From: Streptomyces liliifuscus
GTDB taxonomy: Bacteria; Actinomycetota; Actinomycetes; Streptomycetales; Streptomycetaceae
NCBI RefSeq assembly: GCF_016598615.1
Contig: NZ_CP066831.1
Span: 2,976,001-3,040,000 of the forward strand
DNA length: 64,000 bases
Direction of reading: 5' to 3'
The position numbers were made by a program, and so were the translations under genes. The notes below the pieces were generated by a model. That model ran no database searches, was not told the origin of the DNA, and worked only from the letters and a program-made list of their open reading frames with translations. The first letter of the stretch is position 1; each line of letters begins with the position of its first letter. Shown piece after piece: positions 36,611-45,358 of the stretch.

Positions 36611-37946
36611 CGTTGGCGGGGTCGGGGTCCCGGCGGTCGGAATCGGGGGCGTCCGTCACCCGCACGCTGCCCTCGGCCGGTCCGCCGAGACGGAGCGTGA
36701 ACTCGAAGGTGCGTGTCTTCCCCGCTTCGAGCCCGCTCCCCACGGAGCAGGAGTACGTGCCCTTGTCGAGGTCGCAGTAGGGCTCGTACACGTCCTCGTC
36801 GATGGCTTCCATGGGCTGCTTCACCACGGTGGCGCTCTCCGGCGGGGTGAACAGCAGTGTGGTGCTGCCGGGGTTGGCGGGCCCGTTGTTGCGGACCTTC
36901 AGGCGCACGGTGTGCTCGCTGCCGCGCCCGCCACTCACCTCGACGGCGAAGACCTCGAAGTCGGCGTACGTGTCCACCCGCACCTCGCTCCATACGTCGC
37001 CGCCGGCGAACGTCCCCTTCAGGTCGGCGCCCTTCGCGGCGCCGGTCGTCAGCCGGGGGCCGTCGCCGCGGTCGCCGCCCTCGGGCACCACGCTGTTCTT
37101 CGCGGGGCCCATGTCCAGGGCCCACGCCTGCTGGCGGAACGAGGAGTACATCTCCGTTTCGGCGACGTTCAGTGCCAGGGCCGGGCGGAGGACGACCGCC
37201 TGCCCGGGCTGGATGCGCACGCCGGGGAACTCGCACACCGCGAGGGAGCCCTTCTGCGGCTCCGGGTAACGGCAGTTGCCGTACCGGTTCTCGAAGCGCA
37301 GGCCCGTGCCGACGGCGAGTTGCAGGCCGACCCCGCGCACGGGCACCTCCCCGGTGTTGCGGACCACGACCGGCGTGCTGAGGACGGAGCCGGGCCCGAC
37401 GTCCTCGAACACCTTCGTCGTGCGCACCTTCACCACGGGCTCGCCGACGACGACCCGGGTGCGGGCGCTGAGCTTCTTCCCCTTCTCGGTGGTGAAGCTG
37501 AAACGGACCGTTCCGCTGTCGCCGGGCTTGCTGCCCGGGGCGGCGTACGGATAGACCCGGTCGATGTCGGACCAGCTGTTGTAGGCGCCGCTCACCCGGC
37601 AGACGACCCGGGTGTCGGTCCCCGCGCACCTGGGGTTCTTCTTGCGGATGTCCGAGATCTTGAGCCGTACCGCGTGCTCGGACCCGGTGACGTCCACCGT
37701 GAGCCGGTGGTCCTGCGTTCCGACGCTGCTCCTGGCCTTCACGTCCTCGGCCTGGACTTGGAAGGGCACCTTGTTCGTCGGACCGGACCTGTCCCCGGGC
37801 GGCCGGAGATAGAACTGGTCCGGCACCGCGATCCAGGACTTCTTCGCGGCGCCGACGCCGTCGCCGCATCCGGCGAGTCCGCCCAGCAGCATCACCAATG
37901 TCAGGCAGACCGCCGCGGGCCGCGGCACTGTCCCTCGCGCGCGCAT
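36582..37946 (-). CDS. lipoprotein with repeated Ig/DUF11-like domains, unknown function
   Basis: 454-aa predicted surface lipoprotein: signal MRARGTVPRPAAVCLTLVML, lipobox LGGLAGCGDG with Cys near residue 27. The mature part contains two or more beta-sandwich modules of the type found in DUF11/CARDB proteins: GSVLSTPVVVRNTGEVPVRGVGLQ (about 195-225), GSEHTVRLKVRNNGPANPGST, and EAGKTRTFEFTLRLGGPAEG followed by PDSDRRDPDPANDTAPVTV at the C terminus. Three Cys pairs may form disulfides. The ATG at 37946 is chosen for the signal peptide; the ORF starts 12 codons earlier. No enzymatic motif is visible; it may be a cell-surface adhesion or scaffold protein. It lies convergent to one GH92 gene and in line with the other. 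Confidence 0.7.
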   Translation of the reverse strand: MRARGTVPRPAAVCLTLVMLLGGLAGCGDGVGAAKKSWIAVPDQFYLRPPGDRSGPTNKVPFQVQAEDVKARSSVGTQDHRLTVDVTGSEHAVRLKISDIRKKNPRCAGTDTRVVCRVSGAYNSWSDIDRVYPYAAPGSKPGDSGTVRFSFTTEKGKKLSARTRVVVGEPVVKVRTTKVFEDVGPGSVLSTPVVVRNTGEVPVRGVGLQLAVGTGLRFENRYGNCRYPEPQKGSLAVCEFPGVRIQPGQAVVLRPALALNVAETEMYSSFRQQAWALDMGPAKNSVVPEGGDRGDGPRLTTGAAKGADLKGTFAGGDVWSEVRVDTYADFEVFAVEVSGGRGSEHTVRLKVRNNGPANPGSTTLLFTPPESATVVKQPMEAIDEDVYEPYCDLDKGTYSCSVGSGLEAGKTRTFEFTLRLGGPAEGSVRVTDAPDSDRRDPDPANDTAPVTVLP

Positions 37947-38063
37947 GGTTCGTCCCCCGGGGAGATCGTCGGAATCGCACACGCTACCGCCTCCGCCGGT
38001 CGGAGCACCGGCGGAGGCGGATCACCTTGCTGGGAAGCGGGTTCCCTTGCTGGGGAAGGGAGT

Positions 38064-41000
38064 TCAGTTCACCGCGACGGTGAACACATGCAGGTCGGCG
38101 TTGTCCGGCAGTTTCACGCTCTTGATCGTCCTGCCCTCCGGCGCCTCGAACGGCTTCGTGGCGAAGACGTACGTGGCGACCGGGTCCTTGTCGGCGCCCG
38201 CGACGTTCCGGTACGCGGCCCGGGCGACGACCTCGTTGCCGTACTGGACGGCGCCGCCTCCGCCGCCGACAGTCCAGTCGGTGAAGGAGAGGTCGATCGA
38301 GTCGGTGGTGCCGTCGTCGTACGTGACGGTCGCCCGGGTCTGCTGGTTGCCGTTGACCGCACTGCCCAGGAAGCTCAACTCGGCTGCTGATGAGGGGAGT
38401 TCGATGGTCTGCCCGGTCGCCGACGCGTTGTCCGGGCGGCCCGCCGGGGAGTTCGGCCAGGTGTAGGCGAGACCCTTCACCGAACCCTGCCCGCCCGGGG
38501 TGAGACCGGCGGCGGCGAGGGCCTGACGGGAGTAGCTCCAGCCGCCACCGTCGTAGTCGCCCTCGGCGTGGTCACCCTCGTCGTCCGTGGTCCCGGTGTT
38601 GTTGTACGCGGCGAGGAGGGAGCCTGGTGCCGCGACGGTGAGGGCGACAGGCTGGTCGTACGAGGTGTCGCTGTCGCCGGAAGTGACGCTGACCTTGACG
38701 TCGTAGAAGCCCTGCTCGGCGTTCTCGTCGGCGGCCAGCGTGATCTCCTGGGCCCCGTCCGTGACCGTGCCCTCGGCGGGAGTCGCCCGGACGCCTTCGG
38801 GGGTCTCGACGCGGAAGCGCACCTCGGGGCCGTCACCGCCGCTCAGTGCGAGCGCGCGGATGCCGAGCTTCGTGCTGCCGCCGGGGGCGACCGTCGCCGT
38901 GGTCGGGCCGACACCGATCTGGTAGGGCTGCTCCCCGTCGCGGAACGACGGCGGGGCGTCCTCTGCGCCGCTCCCCCAGGCGCGGTTCGGGGTGCCGGCG
39001 AGGGTGTAGTCGAGCGTGCCGCCGTCGCGCACGAAGGAGGCGGGCAGCCAAGGCCGGTCGCTGGTGCGCCCGTTGACCTTCAGAGACTGGACGTACGGCG
39101 AGTCCGCAGACGCGCCGGCTGCCCGGATGTCGATGTCGTTGCCGTTCGGGCGGGAGATGTGGGCCCTCGGGAACACCGGTGATCCCAGGACGAGTTCGGC
39201 CCGCGAAGGCACCTGGGGGTACATGCCGAGCGCGGAGAAGACGTACCAGGACGACATCGCGCCGAGGTCGTCGTTTCCGGGGATCCCGGCGGGCTCGGTG
39301 GACCACAGCTTGCCCATCGCGGCCCGTACGGTCTCCTGGGTCTTGTGGGGTGCGCCCGCGTACGCGTACAGGTAGGGCACGTTGATGGACGGCTCGTTGT
39401 CCAGTTCGGACTTGTCGCCGCCGCTGCCGGTGAAGGCCCAGCTGCCGTCGGCGTTGTGGAAGAAGGAGTCCAGGCGCTCGACCGCCTTGTCCTGCCCGCC
39501 CATCGCGGCGAAGAGGCCCGCCGGGTTGTGCTGGACCATCCAGGTGTACTGGGCCGCCGTGCCCTCGACGAATCCGTTGCCGGTGGCCGGGGTGAAGCCG
39601 GTGACCCAGCTGCCGTCGGCCTTGCGGTTGGCGATGTGGCCGCCGGTGGGGTCGGCCGCGATGTTGAAGTTGTTCTGCCACCACTGGGAACGCCGGGTGA
39701 AGGTCTCGGCGGTCTTCTTCTCCCCTGCGGCGGTGGCGAGTTGGGCGAGGGCGAAGTCGGCGCCCGACATCTCCAGGGTCTCGGCGGCGCCGCCCCAGGC
39801 GTTGGACACGGACGGCATGTAGTGCTTCGCCAAGTACTTGTCGAGGGACGGGCGTTGGCCGACGGACATGATGGGCTTGCCCGCCGGGCTCAGATCGAGG
39901 TCGGTCGGGACGGTGGCGGCCTTCACCAGCGAGTCGAGCGCGCCGCGCAGGTCGAAGTCCCGTCCGCCGAAGGCCCTGATGCCCGCCAGGGTCGCCGGTG
40001 CCGGGTCGCCGTTCATGACGTGGGTGCCGCTCGCGCCGTGCAGCCAGCGGTCCCAGACGCCGCCGTTCTGGCGGGCCAGTTCGAGCAGCGACTGCGCGAT
40101 GTCGGAGCCGGTGCGCGGGTCGAGCAGGGTGAGCAGCTGGACCTGGGAACGGTAGACGTCCCAGCCGGAGTAGGTGCCGTACTGGGCCCGATGTCCCGCG
40201 CCCACCCGGTGCACCTTGCCGTCGGCGCCTCTGTATCTCCTGTCGGAGTCGCTGATGACGTTCGGGTGCAGGAGGGAGTGGTAGAGCGCGGTGTAGAACG
40301 TGGTGCGCCCGTCGTCGGTACCGCCGCCGACCTTCACCGCGGAGAGACGGTCGCGCCAGGCCTTTCGCGCAGCGTCCTGAACGTCGTCGAAGGAGCGGCG
40401 GGGCGGGTTCTCGGCGGCGAGGTTGGCCTCGGCGCCTGCCCTGCTGACGTACGAGATGCCGACCTTGACGTTCACCGGTCCTGCGCCGGGCTCGAACTCC
40501 ACGTATCCGCCGGCTCCCTTGCCCGCGACCGGCCTGCCGTTCGTGCCGAATCCGCCGGTGCCGCCGCTCGCCTCGGTGGCGCCGGGGCTCAGCTTGCCGT
40601 CCTGCCAGGTACCGGTGGCCTTGAAGTCGCGGTCGAAGCGGGCGGTGAAGTGGAGGGTGTAGTAGTCGCGTTGGCCCTCCGGGTCGAGGTAGCCGCAGAA
40701 GTTGCCGGACGTGACGGAACCGGAGACCGTACGGGCCTCGGGGTCGATGCGGACGTCCGAAGTCGTCGAGCCCACCTCGGAGTTGGCGGTCCGGATCAGC
40801 AGCGAGGCCGGTTTGTCGGCGGGGTAGGTGAAGCGGCCCGAGCCCGTGCGGGCGGTCGCCGTGAGGTCCGCGGTGACGCCGGAGGAGAGGCCGACCTTGT
40901 AGTGGCCGGGTTCGGCGGTCTCGTCGGCGTGCGCGAAGTCCGAGGCGTACACCGCGTCCTTGGTGTCGCTCGCCGGGGAGGAGGTGACCTCGCCCGCGTA

Positions 41001-41357
41001 CGGGAAGAACGGGATGTCACCGCTGCCGCCCGCACAGCCCGTGCCGGACATGTGGGTGAGGCTGAAGCCGCGGATACGGGTCGCGTCGTACTGGTAGCCG
41101 CCGGGCGCGGCCGTGCGGGTCGCGTCGCCGCGGGTGTTCTCGGGGCTCCAGGAGAGCATGCCGAACGGCACGACGGCGCCCGGGAAGACATTGCCGCCGT
41201 TCCTCGTGCCGATGAGGGGGTCGACGTACGGGGTGGGGTCCTGGACGAGCGCCGGTACCTGTGAGGGTGCGGCCAGGGCCGGGGTGGCTCCGCTGCCGAC
41301 GGCCATGGCGGCGGCAAGAGCAACGGCGGGAAGCACGGATGACGGACGGAAACGCAT
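38064..41357 (-). CDS. secreted GH92 exo-alpha-mannosidase with NEW3 domain
   Basis: 1097-aa extracellular enzyme. Signal peptide MRFRPSSVLPAVALAAAMAV ... TPALAAPSQ, GH92 N-domain beginning DPTPYVDPLIGTRNGGNVFPG, catalytic domain with the typical GNDDLGAMSSWYVFSALGMYPQ at about residue 692. After it come a NEW3 (NPCBM-associated) beta-sandwich (about 815-905) and a C-terminal carbohydrate-binding-like domain (AAYNNTGTTDDEGDHAEGD to the end) often seen in actinobacterial GH92. The ATG at 41357 follows GGAGGAGG; the ORF is open much further upstream but that part contains operators. Probably cleaves alpha-1,2/1,3/1,6-linked mannose from fungal mannans or high-mannose glycans; linkage not determinable. 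Confidence 0.9.
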   Translation of the reverse strand: MRFRPSSVLPAVALAAAMAVGSGATPALAAPSQVPALVQDPTPYVDPLIGTRNGGNVFPGAVVPFGMLSWSPENTRGDATRTAAPGGYQYDATRIRGFSLTHMSGTGCAGGSGDIPFFPYAGEVTSSPASDTKDAVYASDFAHADETAEPGHYKVGLSSGVTADLTATARTGSGRFTYPADKPASLLIRTANSEVGSTTSDVRIDPEARTVSGSVTSGNFCGYLDPEGQRDYYTLHFTARFDRDFKATGTWQDGKLSPGATEASGGTGGFGTNGRPVAGKGAGGYVEFEPGAGPVNVKVGISYVSRAGAEANLAAENPPRRSFDDVQDAARKAWRDRLSAVKVGGGTDDGRTTFYTALYHSLLHPNVISDSDRRYRGADGKVHRVGAGHRAQYGTYSGWDVYRSQVQLLTLLDPRTGSDIAQSLLELARQNGGVWDRWLHGASGTHVMNGDPAPATLAGIRAFGGRDFDLRGALDSLVKAATVPTDLDLSPAGKPIMSVGQRPSLDKYLAKHYMPSVSNAWGGAAETLEMSGADFALAQLATAAGEKKTAETFTRRSQWWQNNFNIAADPTGGHIANRKADGSWVTGFTPATGNGFVEGTAAQYTWMVQHNPAGLFAAMGGQDKAVERLDSFFHNADGSWAFTGSGGDKSELDNEPSINVPYLYAYAGAPHKTQETVRAAMGKLWSTEPAGIPGNDDLGAMSSWYVFSALGMYPQVPSRAELVLGSPVFPRAHISRPNGNDIDIRAAGASADSPYVQSLKVNGRTSDRPWLPASFVRDGGTLDYTLAGTPNRAWGSGAEDAPPSFRDGEQPYQIGVGPTTATVAPGGSTKLGIRALALSGGDGPEVRFRVETPEGVRATPAEGTVTDGAQEITLAADENAEQGFYDVKVSVTSGDSDTSYDQPVALTVAAPGSLLAAYNNTGTTDDEGDHAEGDYDGGGWSYSRQALAAAGLTPGGQGSVKGLAYTWPNSPAGRPDNASATGQTIELPSSAAELSFLGSAVNGNQQTRATVTYDDGTTDSIDLSFTDWTVGGGGGAVQYGNEVVARAAYRNVAGADKDPVATYVFATKPFEAPEGRTIKSVKLPDNADLHVFTVAVN

Positions 41358-41509
41358 GACGCGGCCCCTCCTCCTTCGGACGGGTCGCGCACCACGGGTC
41401 GCACAAGCCGCAGGGACAGTAGCGTGCCGCACCTGTACCACGGAAGAGCGCCGGGCAGCGGAGAGGCACGCGTGGCCGACACTCGGACGGCTCAACGCCC
41501 AACAGGTTT

Positions 41510-41521
41510 GACAGCGTTGTC
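41510..41521. promoter_or_regulatory. GACAGCGTTGTC operator, proximal to GH92 gene
   Basis: One-mismatch copy of the GACAACGTTGTC palindrome, about 155 bases upstream of the GH92 start. Centre is 45 bp from the next copy. Confidence 0.65.
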
Positions 41522-41554
41522 TGTTGGAGGAGTAGAGTCTCGGCCAGACCATTC

Positions 41555-41566
41555 GACAACGTTGTC
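41555..41566. promoter_or_regulatory. GACAACGTTGTC operator, distal to GH92 gene
   Basis: Perfect copy, identical to that upstream of the other GH92 gene. Its left-reading half TTGTCG can double as a -35 box, with TCTACT 17 bases further as -10; the proximal copy then falls near the transcription start. Such a flanking arrangement suits repression. Confidence 0.7.
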
Positions 41567-41716
41567 GCGTCCTCTGGTCCACACAAGCCATGTTCCATCC
41601 GGGCAGACCTTCCCCCGAACCTGCCCGGCTCGCGGACCCGGTGGATTACGGCCACCGGGTCCGCCCCGAGCACGTGGTGCCCGCGCCGGCGGTTTCGCAG
41701 GGTCCGCCGGCCCGGC

Positions 41717-42838
41717 TCAGCCCGGCCGACAGGCGAGGGCGGTCGCCGGATCACCCCCGGCCCCCTGGACGACGTACCCGAACGAGGCACTCTCGCCCGG
41801 ATCGAGCGACCCGTTCCAGTCGGCGTTGTGGACCATCACGTTCTGACCGCTGTACGTGGCGTTGCCGCTCCAGAGACTGGCGACGGACTGGCCGCCCGGC
41901 AGTGCCCAGTCGACCATCCAGCCGAGCATCGGCACCGCACCGGTGTTGGTGACGGTGACCTCGGACTGGTAGCCGCCGGACCAACTGCCCGTCGTACGGC
42001 GGGTGGCGGAGCAGGCGCCGGGCGGGGGCTCGGTCGGGTCGCCCGGGTCGTGGATGCCCGTCACCTCTCCGTTGCCGCCGTCGAAGACGACGTCGGAGCA
42101 GGAGTAGAAGGTCTCCGCGCTGTCCGAGCGCTGCCAGACCATGTAGATGAGATGGCGGCCCGACTTGCCCGAGGGAAGCCTGCCGGACCAGGAGTAGTTC
42201 GCCTCGACCGTGCCCGGGGAGCCGTTGAGCGGCGGGTGGTCGACGCTCAGGAACGGCTGTGCCTCCATGTCGTTCCAGGTGAGCGACTTGGTCGGGTCGA
42301 AGCCGTCCTTGGAGATGTAGACGTAGAACCAACCCGGGTGCGCGGCCCAGGCGTTGTAGGAGAAGTCGACGGTCGCGCCCGAGGTCAGATGGGTCAACGG
42401 CCAGTCGGCGCTCGGGGAGTTGAAGCCCGTGAAGTTGGTGTTGCCACCGCTGCACAGCTCGCCGTCGGGCACGAAGCCACGGGTGCGGCCCGCGCCGTCG
42501 GAGCGCAGCACCGAGAACCAGTTGTAGAACGGGGTCGTGCCGCTGACCTGCTGTGCCTTCTTGCAGGCCGGGTTGATCGGCTTGATCTCACCGGTGTCGG
42601 TGAGCCCGTCCTGCCAGCACAGGAAGGTGCGGCTGCCGGGCTTCATGGGGGTGCCGTGGGCCTTCGCCTCGCCGCCGGCCGAGACGACCAGACCGAGCGC
42701 CGGGATCGTGACGACCAGGGCCAGCAGGATGAGGAGGAAGGCTCTGCCACGGGCGGGGAGCGGTAATCGCCGTGGGGGGCGGGGGGTGGGTGGGGATGTT
42801 GTCAGGATCATGACAGATCTGTCCGTCCCTTCGTTCAT
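41717..42838 (-). CDS. lytic polysaccharide monooxygenase AA10 with CBM2, cellulose type
   Basis: 373-aa secreted copper enzyme that oxidatively cleaves crystalline polysaccharide. After a signal peptide with a long cytoplasmic tail (LPLPARGRAFLLILLALVV ... GGEAKA) the mature chain begins at HGTPMKPGSRTFLCW, giving the N-terminal copper-binding His; the second His is in YNAWAAHPGWFYVYISKDG, and the axial Phe/Tyr region is CSDVVFDGGNGEVTGIHD. A CBM2 follows (about residues 270-373: CSATRRTTGSWSGGYQSEVTV to the terminal Cys). The sequence pattern is close to my memory of CelS2/ScLPMO10C, a cellulose-active enzyme. The ATG at 42838 is used; MILTTSPPT nine codons downstream is an alternative. An exact CebR box lies about 85 bases upstream. 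Confidence 0.93.
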   Translation of the reverse strand: MNEGTDRSVMILTTSPPTPRPPRRLPLPARGRAFLLILLALVVTIPALGLVVSAGGEAKAHGTPMKPGSRTFLCWQDGLTDTGEIKPINPACKKAQQVSGTTPFYNWFSVLRSDGAGRTRGFVPDGELCSGGNTNFTGFNSPSADWPLTHLTSGATVDFSYNAWAAHPGWFYVYISKDGFDPTKSLTWNDMEAQPFLSVDHPPLNGSPGTVEANYSWSGRLPSGKSGRHLIYMVWQRSDSAETFYSCSDVVFDGGNGEVTGIHDPGDPTEPPPGACSATRRTTGSWSGGYQSEVTVTNTGAVPMLGWMVDWALPGGQSVASLWSGNATYSGQNVMVHNADWNGSLDPGESASFGYVVQGAGGDPATALACRPG

Positions 42839-42921
42839 GGGCCGTGCCGGTGTCGGGTGATGTCCGTGTGCGGATGCGCGAGATGGGAGCGAGCCCGGGG
42901 CGGGTTCCGGTCCACCAGATG

Positions 42922-42935
42922 TGGGAGCGCTCCCA
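42922..42935. promoter_or_regulatory. CebR box upstream of LPMO gene
   Basis: TGGGAGCGCTCCCA, identical to the consensus for CebR, the cello-oligosaccharide-responsive LacI-family repressor of streptomycete cellulose genes. It lies about 85 bases upstream of the LPMO start. Extends to a 16-bp palindrome with flanking G and C. Confidence 0.88.
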
Positions 42936-43047
42936 CCCCACGTGGTTTTGACGCTAGCGCGGACCTCTGCACCTGTAAACGCCTGGCGCAAGGGGGTTGC
43001 ACCCGGGTGGGTGCGGCGCTCGCGGCGGCTGGGAAACCGGGTCTCTG

Positions 43048-44745
43048 TCAGCTCATGGACGAGGAGGCGATGTCCGGGGCTCGTGTCGGTGCTGGGGTGG
43101 GGGGTGGTGCGGGCGTCTGGGCCTGGGTCTGGGGCTGAGTCGGGGTCGGCGCCTCGGTCCGGGTCGGCGTCGAAGGGGCCGAGACCGTGTCCACGGGCAG
43201 CAGTCGGGGCATCCCGACGGGTGGCAGTTCGATGGTGAACTCCGTGCGTCCCGGCTCGCTCTCGACCGCGATCCGGCCCCCGTGCGCCTGTGTGATCGCC
43301 GCCGCGATGGCGAGGCCCAGACCGGAGCCGCCGGACCTGGCGTCCGGGCGGGAGCGCGAGACGTCGGCGCGGGTGAAGCGTTCGAAGACCCTGGGGAGCA
43401 GGGCGGGCGGAATGCCGGGGCCGTTGTCGCGTACCCGGATGACGCGGCGCTCGTCCGTGGCCTCGACCGAGGTGACGACGGTCGTGCCCACAGGTGTGTG
43501 CATACGCGCGTTGGCCAACAGATTGGCCACCACCTGATGCAGCCGGGCCTCGTCGCCGACGACGAGCGCCGGGGTGTCGAGGAGCAGCCCGAGCTGCCAG
43601 TCGTGGTCGCCCCCGGCGGCCCGCGCGTCCCACACCGCGTCGGCGACCAGGGCCGCGAGATCCGCCTCGGCGGAGTGCGACAACCGTCCCTCGTCCAGTC
43701 GGGCGAGCAGCAGCAGGTCCTCCACGAGGCCGGTCATGCGCGCCGACTCGGCGGAGACCCTCCGCCAGGCCAGCGTGGGCTCGATCATGTCCGCGTCGCG
43801 GTTCATCAGTTCCGCGTATCCGGCGATGGCCGCGAGTGGCGTACGGAGTTCATGGCTGGCGTCGGCGAGGAGGCGGCGTGTGCGTTCCTCGCTGCGGCGG
43901 ATCTCCTCCTCGCCATGCTGCCGTTGGGCGAGCGAGGACTCCACGTGGTCGATCATGCGGTTGAGCGCGGCGCCGACCTGGCCTGCCTCGCTGGCGGGGT
44001 CGGTGTCCCGTTCGGACACGCGGGTGAGGCCGGACGCGGGGGTCGGGCCGATGGCCCCGCCCCGGTCCAGGGGCGAGCGGGAGACCTCGACGGCGGCCGC
44101 GGCGACCCGTCCCAGCGGCCGCAGTTGACGTCGTATGACGACGGCGCAGACGCAGCCCGCGGCGGCGAGACCGACGGCGCCGACCACGGCCTCGACCACG
44201 ACCAGGTCCCGGATCATGTCCTGTACGCCGTCCATCGGCAGGCCGGTGAGGACGGCGTGCCCGCTGTCGGCGAGGGCGGTGACCCGGTAGGTGCCGAGGC
44301 CGGGCACGGTCCTGGTGTGCAGGGAGCCGTCGGGCTCGATGCCGTCGAGGGCGGCACGTTGGGTGGCGCTGAGATTTCGCGGGTCGCCGTCCTGGGGGAC
44401 GACCCGGGCGGCGGACACGTACCCGTCGGCTTCGAGCGTGGCCGCGATCGTGCCGACGGCCTGACCTCGCTGGTCGGGGAACGCCAGGTCCGTGACGGGG
44501 GTGGTGCCCCTTGCACCGCCCTGCACGCGCTCGGCGGCGTTGGTGACTCGCTGGTCCAGATCGCCGAGCAGATAGGCGCGTTGGACGAGGAAGACGGTGA
44601 GCGCCGTCACCACGCACACCGCGACGAGCGTGACTCCGACGAGCAGCGGAAGGCGGGCCCGCAGCGAGCGCCCGCGCGGGGAACGGTCCCGCTGCGACCG
44701 CCCGGACGGCCGGAGCCGCAGCCGCAGCCGCAGCCGCGAACTCAT
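43048..44745 (-). CDS. sensor histidine kinase, orphaned
   Basis: 565-aa two-component sensor. Order: short Arg-rich cytoplasmic tail with RLRLRLRLR (encoded by GCC-GCA repeats), membrane segment 1 (LPLLVGVTLVAVCVVTALTV), an extracytoplasmic loop of about 110 residues, membrane segment 2 (VVVEAVVGAVGLAAAGCVCA), HAMP, HisKA with phospho-acceptor His in ADASHELRTPLAAIAGYAE (about residue 298), and HATPase with N box (VVANLLANARMH), G1 (VRDNGPGIPP) and G2 (GGSGLGLAI). All kinase motifs look intact. The last 45 residues are a Pro/Thr/Gln tail. The ATG at 44745 overlaps the stop of a degenerate response regulator by four bases, so its cognate regulator appears lost. Confidence 0.9.
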   Translation of the reverse strand: MSSRLRLRLRLRPSGRSQRDRSPRGRSLRARLPLLVGVTLVAVCVVTALTVFLVQRAYLLGDLDQRVTNAAERVQGGARGTTPVTDLAFPDQRGQAVGTIAATLEADGYVSAARVVPQDGDPRNLSATQRAALDGIEPDGSLHTRTVPGLGTYRVTALADSGHAVLTGLPMDGVQDMIRDLVVVEAVVGAVGLAAAGCVCAVVIRRQLRPLGRVAAAAVEVSRSPLDRGGAIGPTPASGLTRVSERDTDPASEAGQVGAALNRMIDHVESSLAQRQHGEEEIRRSEERTRRLLADASHELRTPLAAIAGYAELMNRDADMIEPTLAWRRVSAESARMTGLVEDLLLLARLDEGRLSHSAEADLAALVADAVWDARAAGGDHDWQLGLLLDTPALVVGDEARLHQVVANLLANARMHTPVGTTVVTSVEATDERRVIRVRDNGPGIPPALLPRVFERFTRADVSRSRPDARSGGSGLGLAIAAAITQAHGGRIAVESEPGRTEFTIELPPVGMPRLLPVDTVSAPSTPTRTEAPTPTQPQTQAQTPAPPPTPAPTRAPDIASSSMS

Positions 44746-45155
44746 CTCCCGGCCTCCGTCGGTCTGCGGGCATACGCGGCGCCCCGTCCGGCATGGGTCG
44801 TCGGCGCCGAAGTGGGTCCGTCCGTGCGGGATTCCGGCCCGGCCGGCCGGTGCTCCGGCCCGCCCGTGTCGTGTCGCGTTCCGTCGAGGGCGTCGCCGCG
44901 CCGGACGCCGCCGCGCGCCCCGCGACTGTGCGCCGTACCGCTGTGCGCACCACCGCTGTGCGCAATCCCGCTGTGCCCGACGCACGGCACGGACGCGCCG
45001 TCCGCAACCCGGCACGGCCGCCCACCGGTCGCGGTGACGGACCCAGTGCCGGTCGCGGTGACGGAACTCGTGCCGACCCCGGAGCGCGGTCCCGTGTGGC
45101 CGGTTTCGTCGTCGACGTTCAGCACGCGGACGTGCTCCCTTCGGATGCCAGACAT
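44742..45155 (-). pseudogene. gutted response regulator, N-terminal receiver stub
   Basis: The reading frame begins MSGIRREHVRVLNVDDETGH, matching the start of an OmpR-type receiver domain (VRVLVVDDE with the acidic pair), with AGGA as ribosome binding site. After about 20 residues it loses all similarity and becomes low complexity, including an AHSG repeat (four units around residues 60-75). Neither the phospho-acceptor Asp region nor a DNA-binding domain follows. The frame is open for 137 codons and its TGA overlaps the kinase ATG (ATGA), the usual coupling of a regulator/kinase pair. I read this as a regulator whose body was deleted or replaced while the start and coupling survived; alternatively, a small unrelated protein. 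Confidence 0.6.
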
Positions 45156-45358
45156 GTCTTGATCCTGTCCCGGTTCGCTGGCAGAACGCTGTGTTCCGCC
45201 TGAGCCGCAGCCGTGCGACCCGGTGGGCCGGGGCAGACGGCGACCCGCCCCCGGGCGTAGGCAGCCCATCAACTCCCCTGGCCAAAAGGGGCATTGGCAT
45301 TCCTCGGCCACGCGAATCCCTTGAGCCCCCTGCCGCGCGGCGCCCACTCTGATCACTG

